From contig PLIQ01000445.1 in assembly GCA_003140115.1 (NCBI GenBank), positions 4,827 to 10,477 of the forward strand: a stretch of DNA of 5,651 bases, given 5' to 3'. The stretch comes from Actinomycetota bacterium (GTDB taxonomy: Bacteria > Actinomycetota > Actinomycetes > Streptosporangiales > Streptosporangiaceae). The translations under genes were made by a program, and so were the position numbers. This document shows positions 1 through 4,055 of this stretch, one piece after another; the stretch's first letter is position 1; each line of letters opens with the position of its first letter. The notes beneath the pieces are model-generated. The model had not been told where the DNA came from, made no database searches, and saw only the letters and a list, made by a program, of their open reading frames with translations.

Positions 1-411
1 ATGCCCGCTCGTAGCAAGGCGCGCAAGCGCGCCCTGGACATCTTGTTCGAGGCCGAGTTGCGCGGCATCCCGGTCCTCGACCTGCTCGCCGAGCGCATTG
101 AGCTGGCCAGCCCGCCCGTGTCGGCCTACGCCGCGGACCTGGTCCGCGGTGTCACCGAGCACGCGCCCCGGATCGACGAGCTGCTCTCGGAGTACGCCGA
201 AGGCTGGACCCTGGACCGGATGCCGGCCGTGGACCGGAACGTGCTGCGCATCGGCGTATACGAGCTGCTGTGGGCTCCGGACATCCCCGACGGCGTGGCG
301 ATCAGCGAGGCCGTCCTGCTCGCCCGAGACCTGTCCACCGAGGCGTCCCCCGCCTTCGTCAACGGCCTCCTAGCCCGCATCGCCGAGCTCAAGCCCTCCC
401 TCCAGGTCTAG
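1..411 (+). CDS. nusB: Transcription antitermination factor NusB
   Basis: A 136-residue NusB. In this family the protein binds boxA RNA together with NusE (ribosomal protein S10) and helps RNA polymerase read through rRNA operons; it acts in the cytoplasm. The sequence shows the basic N-terminal helix (RSKARKRALDILFEAELRG, residues 4-22) expected to touch RNA, the central signature LDRMPAVDRNVLRIGVYELL (71-90), and the C-terminal IPDGVAISEAV (95-105) and SPAFVNGLL (116-124) blocks, so the all-helical fold looks complete and the length is normal. The ATG is the first base of the window, so the ribosome binding site cannot be seen and a longer N-terminus cannot be formally excluded, but actinobacterial NusB proteins usually begin just like this. 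It ends in TAG and faces a convergent gene 193 bp away. Known nusB neighbours such as efp would lie to the left, outside the window. Identification is very secure. Confidence 0.97.
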   Translation: MPARSKARKRALDILFEAELRGIPVLDLLAERIELASPPVSAYAADLVRGVTEHAPRIDELLSEYAEGWTLDRMPAVDRNVLRIGVYELLWAPDIPDGVAISEAVLLARDLSTEASPAFVNGLLARIAELKPSLQV

Positions 412-498
412 CTTCCCCGCCCCTTAACTCCCGCGCCCCACCACCCCCGCGCCCGCACGCCCCGACCACCCCGCTAACCCCACTCGTCACATCTACGC

Positions 499-527
499 GG
501 TGGATCCGGCTTCCAGGGTGGATCCGG
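499..527. repeat. Short direct repeat GGTGGATCCGG, two copies
   Basis: The 11-mer GGTGGATCCGG occurs at 499-509 and again at 517-527 with an 18-bp period. An inverted copy of its core (CCGGATCC) lies at 542-549. The second copy forms the left arm of the neighbouring hairpin; the first could pair with the same right arm less well. No function is assigned; it may be a remnant of local duplication around the terminator. Confidence 0.6.
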
Positions 528-554
528 GCAACCCCAGCTGCCCGGATCCTCCAC
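518..554. terminator. GC-rich hairpin between convergent genes, probable bidirectional terminator
   Basis: GGATCCGGGCA (520-530) is followed by an 8-nt loop and its exact complement TGCCCGGATCC (539-549), giving an 11-bp perfect stem. GTG at 518-520 and CAC at 552-554 could extend it past an internal mismatch. It sits in the 193-bp gap where nusB and the membrane-protein gene converge, the normal place for a shared terminator. There is no T-tract on either side, as is common for actinobacterial hairpin terminators, so the role is inferred from position and stem strength. Confidence 0.6.
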
Positions 555-604
555 GCAAGCCGAAACAACCACGCAAATGTGAGCGGAGTGGCTGCCGGGG
601 CGCG

Positions 605-1243
605 CTAGGCCTGGGGGGCGAAGCGGACGTGCAGGCCGAAGCGGCGCAGGACGCGGAAGAACCAGAACGCGGACAGACAGCTGCCCGCGACCGTGCCGCC
701 GATCGTGACGACGGTGGTGAGCAGCAGGAACGCCTTGACCGGCTCCAGGGCCATCGCCGCGGCCAGGCCCGCGGTGGACGCCGCGAAGATCCCGGCCCAC
801 AGCCAGGTCGCCCCTTGGAAGAACCGGTGCAGTCCCGGGTGATGGGACGGATTGCGGAGCGCCACGACCTCGGCGGCCAGCTGGGCCACCAGCGGCTTGC
901 GGGTGGGCGCGGTCCGCGCGAACAGCAGGCACAGGCCGAGGTTGGCCAGCGGGAACTGGAGCAGGAAGAACAGCATGCTGCCGGTGGCGATGACGACGCC
1001 CGTCTGCAGGGTGAGCACTAGAGCCGAGATCGTCAGCAGGCCGGGGACGCTGCGGGTGATGACCTTGCGGCCGATCACGGTCAGCCAGACCGCGGCGGTC
1101 GCGGCCACCATGCCGGCGTCTCGCCCGCCGAGCTGGGCCCCGATGAAGTATCCGGCGACCGGGATGCCGAGGGATTCGGCCAGGTTCCATCCTGCGGTCA
1201 GCATCAGCCGCCAGGGACGAGGGAACTCCAGGTGCTCAGCCAT
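605..1243 (-). CDS. Six-helix integral membrane protein, VC0807-like
   Basis: A 212-residue hydrophobic protein of unknown function. In the numbering from ATG 1243, predicted membrane helices lie near residues 20-37, 44-59, 68-87, 90-108, 144-166 and 170-196, with a basic tail (RVLRRFGLHVRF). The pattern of paired helices with a positively charged loop (IGRKVITRS) and a large central cytoplasmic loop (ARTAPTRKPLVAQL) resembles the VC0807 / DUF3159-like membrane proteins common in actinobacteria; that assignment is from memory of the family and moderate only. No catalytic motif, signal peptide or metal-binding site is evident. Two in-frame ATGs are possible, at 1255 and 1243, and neither has a Shine-Dalgarno sequence. 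I chose 1243 because a TATGCT element lies 7 nt before it, consistent with a leaderless transcript; starting at 1255 would add MLFA. The gene is monocistronic here, convergent with nusB and divergent from the methyltransferase, so context says little about its role. Confidence 0.8.
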   Translation of the reverse strand: MAEHLEFPRPWRLMLTAGWNLAESLGIPVAGYFIGAQLGGRDAGMVAATAAVWLTVIGRKVITRSVPGLLTISALVLTLQTGVVIATGSMLFFLLQFPLANLGLCLLFARTAPTRKPLVAQLAAEVVALRNPSHHPGLHRFFQGATWLWAGIFAASTAGLAAAMALEPVKAFLLLTTVVTIGGTVAGSCLSAFWFFRVLRRFGLHVRFAPQA

Positions 1244-1250
1244 GGCGAAG

Positions 1251-1256
1251 AGCATA
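1251..1256 (-). promoter_or_regulatory. Candidate -10 element for a leaderless transcript
   Basis: On the minus strand TATGCT (matching TANNNT) occupies 1256 down to 1251, leaving 7 nt before the ATG at 1243. That is the spacing at which transcription would start at or next to the A of the start codon. No convincing -35 hexamer is seen 16-19 nt upstream. Leaderless mRNAs are frequent in actinobacteria and often rely mainly on the -10, but this remains inference. Confidence 0.35.
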
Positions 1257-1352
1257 CGGTGGCCGGATGCAGCCGCGCTGGAGATGCCACGAGGTCAGGT
1301 AAAGAAGAATCTGTGAGTTCCGCACGGTTATATAAACGGCGAATCGGTCACG

Positions 1353-1368
1353 CAGGTTCACCGACCTG
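1353..1368. repeat. Inverted repeat CAGGT-N6-ACCTG
   Basis: CAGGT (1353-1357) and ACCTG (1364-1368) form a 5-bp dyad around a 6-nt spacer, 16 bp in all. The size and the position in the divergent spacer would suit a dimeric repressor operator, but short dyads occur by chance in GC-rich DNA, so only the symmetry is certain. Confidence 0.35.
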
Positions 1369-1384
1369 ATACGGAAAGTAGCCA

Positions 1385-1414
1385 ATGACCGTAACGCGAT
1401 AGCGTACGGGTCAT
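1385..1414. repeat. Imperfect 12-bp inverted repeat upstream of the methyltransferase
   Basis: ATGACC (1385-1390) pairs with GGTCAT (1409-1414), GTA (1391-1393) with TAC (1405-1407) and CGC (1395-1397) with GCG (1402-1404), leaving single-base bulges at A1394 and G1408 and a 4-nt loop. It lies about 85 bp before the methyltransferase start. It could be an operator, or a hairpin in a long 5' leader if transcription begins near 1340. No T-run follows. Confidence 0.45.
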
Positions 1415-1487
1415 CGCCGCTGGTCCGCGCCCGGCGCCGGGGCCAGCAGTATTGTCGGGGGCCGGGCACTACATTTGGACTGGACTG

Positions 1488-1494
1488 AAGGAGG
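1488..1494 (+). promoter_or_regulatory. Strong Shine-Dalgarno for the methyltransferase
   Basis: AAGGAGG lies 5 nt before GTG 1500 and decides that start over an in-frame TTG at 1452, which has no such site and would add 16 residues lacking family similarity. Confidence 0.85.
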
Positions 1495-1499
1495 CTCGC

Positions 1500-2225
1500 G
1501 TGGCCGTGGACCTCAGGCGTGACGGCGTCCGCTCCTCGCTCGTCTGGGACGTGCTGAGCGGGGTCATCTCCGCTCGGGTGGCGGCCACCGGCCGGCCAGC
1601 CCTGGACATCGTGGACGTGGGCGGGGGAACCGGCGGGCTGGCCGTTCCGTTCGCGGCCCTCGGGCACAACGTCACCGTCGTGGACCCGAGCCCGGACGCG
1701 CTCGCGGCGGCGCAGCGCCGCGCCGCCGAGGCGGGCGCGCGCCTGGCCTCGGTGCAAGGCGACGCGGCCAGCCTGGATGCCGTCGTCGGACCGGCCGCGG
1801 CCGACCTCGTCATCTGCCACAACGTGCTCGAGTACGTCGAAGAGCCGGCCGACGCGATGAGCGCGATCGCGCGCGTGCTCCGGCCGTCCGCCACGGTGAG
1901 CGTGCTCGCGTCCAACGCGATCGCCGGGGTCCTGCACCGCGCCCTGGCCGGCCGCTTCACCGAAGCCCGCCTGCTGCTGGCTGACGCGGCGGCCAGCACC
2001 CCGCGACGGTTCACGCTGCCCGAACTGACCGCGCTGGTCGAGCAAGCCGGGTTGCGCGCCGGGGCGGCGCACGGACTGCGGATTTTCGCCGGGCTGGTAC
2101 CTGGCGCGCTGCTGGACGGCGACGCGGCCGCCACCGAGGCACTGCGGGCGCTGGAGGAGGCCGCCGCCAGCACTCCGCCGCTACGCGACATCGCGGCCCA
2201 GCTCCACATGCTCGCCCACCGCTGA
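1500..2225 (+). CDS. Class I SAM-dependent methyltransferase, CmoM/SmtA-like
   Basis: A 241-residue cytosolic methyltransferase with a full Rossmann core. Motif I is VDVGGGTGG (residues 38-46); the acidic ribose-binding residue is D62 in VTVVDPSPDAL; QGDA (86-89) is the adenine-contact block; DLVICHNVLEYVEEP (102-116) is the post-motif region, followed by LRPSATVSV (127-135), where the usual Gly-Gly after LRP is Ser-Ala. The segment HNVLEYVEEP, then SNAIAGVLHRALAGRF and a late LRIFAGL, lines up with E. coli CmoM (formerly SmtA), which methyl-esterifies the cmo5U34 tRNA wobble base. Actinobacteria are not generally known to make cmo5U, so the substrate here is unknown and CmoM function should not be transferred. 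GTG is preferred as start because of the well-placed AAGGAGG. The gene ends 5 nt before dinB, so the two are almost certainly cotranscribed. Confidence 0.92.
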   Translation: MAVDLRRDGVRSSLVWDVLSGVISARVAATGRPALDIVDVGGGTGGLAVPFAALGHNVTVVDPSPDALAAAQRRAAEAGARLASVQGDAASLDAVVGPAAADLVICHNVLEYVEEPADAMSAIARVLRPSATVSVLASNAIAGVLHRALAGRFTEARLLLADAAASTPRRFTLPELTALVEQAGLRAGAAHGLRIFAGLVPGALLDGDAAATEALRALEEAAASTPPLRDIAAQLHMLAHR

Positions 2226-2230
2226 CCGCC

Positions 2231-3466
2231 GTGAGCGCCCCGCAGGAGCCCGCCCCGGACGATACGGACTGTCACATCCTGCACGTGGACATGGACGCCT
2301 TCTACGCCAGCGTGGAGATCAGGGACCGGCCCGAGCTGGCGGGCCAGCCGGTCATCGTGGGCGCGACCGGCGGCCGCGGCGTGGTGCTGTCCGCGTCGTA
2401 TCAAGCTCGTGCGTTTGGGGTCCGCTCGGCCATGCCGGTCCTGCGGGCCAAGCGGCTGTGCCCGCAGGCGGTGTTCGTGCCGCCTCGGCACCGGGCCTAC
2501 GCCGTGACCTCCAAGGAGGTCATGGCCATCTTCGGCGCGGTAACGCCCGAGGTCGAGCCGCTGGCGCTGGACGAGGCGTTCCTCGACGTCTCCGGGGCGC
2601 TGCGGCGACTCGGGCCGCCCGCTGGGATCGCCGCCCTGATCCGGGCCCAGGTCGAGCAGCAGCAGGGCATCACGTGCTCGGTCGGGGTCGCGCCGTGCAA
2701 GTTCGTGGCCAAGATCGCCTCGGCCCGCTGCAAGCCGGACGGCCTGCTGGTGGTGCCGCAGGCCGGGGTGCTCGACTTCCTGCATCCGCTGCCGGTGGCC
2801 GCGCTCTGGGGAGTCGGAGACCGAGCTGGAGAGGTGCTCGCCCGGCTGGGGCTGCGGACGGTGGGCGACATCGCGCACACCCCGCTTGACGCCTTGCAGC
2901 GCGCGCTCGGCGCCGCGCACGGCGCGCACCTGGCCGCCCTGGCCTGGGGCCGGGACGAGCGCCAGGTCGTGCCGCACCTACGGGAGAAAAGCATCGGCGC
3001 GGAGGAGACCTTCGCCGCGGACATCGATGATCCGGACCGGATCCGCCGGGAGCTGCTGAGGCTGTCCGGCCGGACGGCGCAGGGGCTGCGCGCGGGCGGG
3101 TACGTGGCCCGGACCGTGTCGGTCAAACTCCGGCTGGCCAGCTTCAAGACGATGACCCGGTCCCGTACCCTGCCGTATCCGACCGACGTGGCTCGTGAGA
3201 TATACACCACAGCCTGCTCGCTGTTTGAGTCCTCGGGGCTGGACCGGGGCACCCGGCTGCGGCTGGTCGGTGTCCGGGTGTCCGGCCTGGTCCCGGCCGC
3301 GGGCGCGAACGCCCAGCTGACCTTCGATGACAGGCCTGTCGGCTGGCGGGAAGCGGAGCGGGCCATGGATCAGATCGCCCGCCGGTTCGGCGACAGCGCG
3401 GTCCGCCCGGCCGCCCTGGTGGAGGATCCGGGCCTTCAGAACCGCCCTGACCGGGAGGCTTTCTGA
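2231..3466 (+). CDS. dinB: DNA polymerase IV (Y-family translesion polymerase)
   Basis: A 411-residue Y-family polymerase that copies past damaged template bases with low fidelity. Palm motif HVDMDAFYASVE (18-29) supplies the first metal ligand D20 and the steric-gate aromatic Y25; LALDEAFLDVSG (111-122) supplies catalytic D114 and E115 (D8, D103 and E104 in E. coli DinB). VVLSASYQARAFGVRSAMP (51-69) is the finger block, CSVGVAPCKFVAKIAS (149-164) the conserved palm segment, and LWGVGDRAGEVLARLG (192-207) the helix-hairpin-helix thumb. KSIGAEETF (253-261) opens the little-finger domain. QLTF (362-365), after the little finger, is a likely beta-clamp-binding motif, followed by an actinobacterial-type tail ending near RFGDSAVRPAAL. 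All catalytic residues are intact. The GTG start is forced, because the next in-frame ATG lies inside the active-site motif; no Shine-Dalgarno precedes it, and it starts 5 nt after the methyltransferase stop, implying translational coupling. No LexA-box-like dyad is visible just upstream. Confidence 0.97.
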   Translation: MSAPQEPAPDDTDCHILHVDMDAFYASVEIRDRPELAGQPVIVGATGGRGVVLSASYQARAFGVRSAMPVLRAKRLCPQAVFVPPRHRAYAVTSKEVMAIFGAVTPEVEPLALDEAFLDVSGALRRLGPPAGIAALIRAQVEQQQGITCSVGVAPCKFVAKIASARCKPDGLLVVPQAGVLDFLHPLPVAALWGVGDRAGEVLARLGLRTVGDIAHTPLDALQRALGAAHGAHLAALAWGRDERQVVPHLREKSIGAEETFAADIDDPDRIRRELLRLSGRTAQGLRAGGYVARTVSVKLRLASFKTMTRSRTLPYPTDVAREIYTTACSLFESSGLDRGTRLRLVGVRVSGLVPAAGANAQLTFDDRPVGWREAERAMDQIARRFGDSAVRPAALVEDPGLQNRPDREAF

Positions 3467-3533
3467 GCTGCTACCGGGTCCGCTCTTCCAAGCGATGTGT
3501 CTACGCTCGTATTCTGGAAAAAGAACCGGGTAT

Positions 3534-3554
3534 GTGAGGTGAACATCACCGCAC
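3534..3554. promoter_or_regulatory. 21-bp dyad upstream of the DUF3040 gene, candidate operator or leader hairpin
   Basis: The core GGTGAACATCACC (3538-3550) has perfect 5-bp arms around ACA. GTG (3534-3536) and CAC (3552-3554) extend the symmetry past one mismatch. It lies 37 nt before the DUF3040 start and abuts a perfect 10-bp palindrome, GCACGCGTGC (3551-3560). Either a protein operator or an RNA hairpin is plausible; nothing in the window names a regulator. Confidence 0.4.
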
Positions 3555-3555
3555 G

Positions 3556-3577
3556 CGTGCCGGGCGCATGGTTTTTT
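3556..3577 (+). terminator. Hairpin followed by six T's, possible terminator or attenuator
   Basis: CGTGC (3556-3560) can pair with GCATG (3566-3570), with one G-U pair and loop CGGGC. One base later comes a run of six T's (3572-3577), then AA and the DUF3040 ribosome binding site. A hairpin plus T-run is the standard intrinsic terminator layout and T-runs are rare in this DNA. It may end the methyltransferase-dinB transcript or attenuate the DUF3040 gene. The 5-bp stem is weak, so the call is tentative; alternatively TTTAAT could be part of a -10. Confidence 0.35.
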
Positions 3578-3581
3578 AATG

Positions 3582-3586
3582 GGAGG
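3582..3586 (+). promoter_or_regulatory. Shine-Dalgarno deciding the DUF3040 start
   Basis: GGAGG ends 4 nt before GTG 3591, slightly tight but good. It would lie inside the coding sequence if the in-frame ATG at 3579 were used, so GTG 3591 is the better start; it gives the usual family N-terminus MPLSEHEQ. Confidence 0.75.
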
Positions 3587-3590
3587 CGTT

Positions 3591-4004
3591 GTGCCGCTCT
3601 CTGAACACGAGCAGCGCCAGCTGGAGCAGATCGAGCAGGCGCTCTACAGGGAGGATCCGAAGTTCGGGCGTCTCGTGCGCTCCAGTGATCCACACGTGCA
3701 CTACAAGCGCAAGCTCGTCCAGGCGTTGATCGGCATCCTGGCCGGCGCCGGCGCGCTCGCGGCCGGCGTGGTGACCCATCGTCTATACCTGGACCCGGTC
3801 GGCGCGGCGATCATGCTGCTGTCGCTGGTGTGGGCGATCGTCAGCTGGCGGCGGCACTTGGCACGGGTGCGGCCCGCGCGGACCAAGGTCAGCCATTCCC
3901 GGGCCGACCATCCCGGTCGTCCCGCGCTGGGCTGGCGAGCCCGGCTGATGGAGCGCATGGAAGAGCGGTGGCGCCGCCGTCAGGAGGGCGACCGCCGGAT
4001 GTAG
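3591..4004 (+). CDS. DUF3040 small membrane protein
   Basis: A 137-residue protein of the actinobacterial DUF3040 family. The N-terminal signature PLSEHEQRQLEQIEQALYRE (2-21) followed by DPKF (22-25) is diagnostic and predicts a charged cytoplasmic helix. Two membrane helices follow, near residues 42-61 (LVQALIGILAGAGALAAGVV) and 68-86 (DPVGAAIMLLSLVWAIVSW), forming a hairpin with both ends inside, and then a strongly basic tail ending in RLMERMEERWRRRQEGDRRM. Biochemical function is not established for the family; members are small, actinobacteria-specific and, as I recall, often encoded beside the dcw division cluster, so a role around the envelope or septum is inference. The ATG at 3579 would add MGGV but buries the ribosome binding site. 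The gene is 124 nt after dinB, separated by a dyad and a terminator-like hairpin, so it may be transcribed on its own. It converges with the transglutaminase gene 51 bp away. Confidence 0.93.
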   Translation: MPLSEHEQRQLEQIEQALYREDPKFGRLVRSSDPHVHYKRKLVQALIGILAGAGALAAGVVTHRLYLDPVGAAIMLLSLVWAIVSWRRHLARVRPARTKVSHSRADHPGRPALGWRARLMERMEERWRRRQEGDRRM

Positions 4005-4037
4005 CGCCCGCCGGGCCTGCCACGCCTTAGCTACCCG

Positions 4038-4052
4038 AGAGGCTTCTCCTCT
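4038..4052. terminator. Weak hairpin in the convergent DUF3040/transglutaminase gap
   Basis: AGAGG (4038-4042) and CCTCT (4048-4052) form a 5-bp stem with a CTTCT loop inside the 51-bp gap between two convergent stop codons. A second tiny dyad, GCCCGCCGGGC, is at 4006-4016. A shared terminator is expected here, but neither stem is strong and there is no T-run. Confidence 0.25.
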
Positions 4053-4055
4053 ACG

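Larger units (their letters stand above)
1257..1487. promoter_or_regulatory. AT-rich divergent intergenic region
   Basis: This spacer lies between the divergent membrane-protein and methyltransferase genes. Bases 1301-1400 are about 49% GC by direct count, far below the flanking genes. It contains the perfect palindrome TTATATAA (1328-1335), whose TATAAA (+) and TATAAC (-) readings could each serve as a -10, but no good -35 partner is seen on either strand. Two inverted repeats lie downstream. I see no convincing small ORF or RNA gene. Promoters for both flanking genes are expected here; exact start sites cannot be read from the sequence. Confidence 0.55.

Noticed and set aside
474..1190. Overlapping open frame in the membrane-protein region, same strand as that gene
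   Set aside because: It lacks the hydrophobic pattern and is Pro/Arg/Gly-rich, whereas the neighbouring frame encodes coherent membrane helices.
1452..1499. TTG-started N-terminal extension of the methyltransferase
   Set aside because: No ribosome binding site precedes the TTG, whereas AAGGAGG sits ideally before GTG 1500.
1236..2072. 278-codon minus-strand open frame over the divergent spacer and methyltransferase
   Set aside because: Its translation is Gly/Arg/His-rich without domains, it covers the conserved methyltransferase, and it ends inside the promoter region.
1469..2977. 502-codon open frame on the minus strand across the methyltransferase and dinB
   Set aside because: It is a by-product of high-GC codon bias. 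It overlaps two conserved genes and its translation is low-complexity Arg/Ala/Ser-rich with no family motif.
3424..3430. Further GGATCC/GGATCCGGG occurrences in coding sequence (3424, 3653 and 4115 areas) as members of the 499-554 repeat
   Set aside because: The flanking bases differ and the hexamer is common in this composition, so these look like chance matches.
3495..3542. 15-residue ORF after dinB beginning with ATG
   Set aside because: No ribosome binding site; it is the tail of a longer out-of-frame reading of the dinB region.
3539..3604. Possible 21-residue leader peptide (GTG start) overlapping the DUF3040 start codon
   Set aside because: There is no Shine-Dalgarno or recognisable regulatory codon run; open frames this short are expected by chance.
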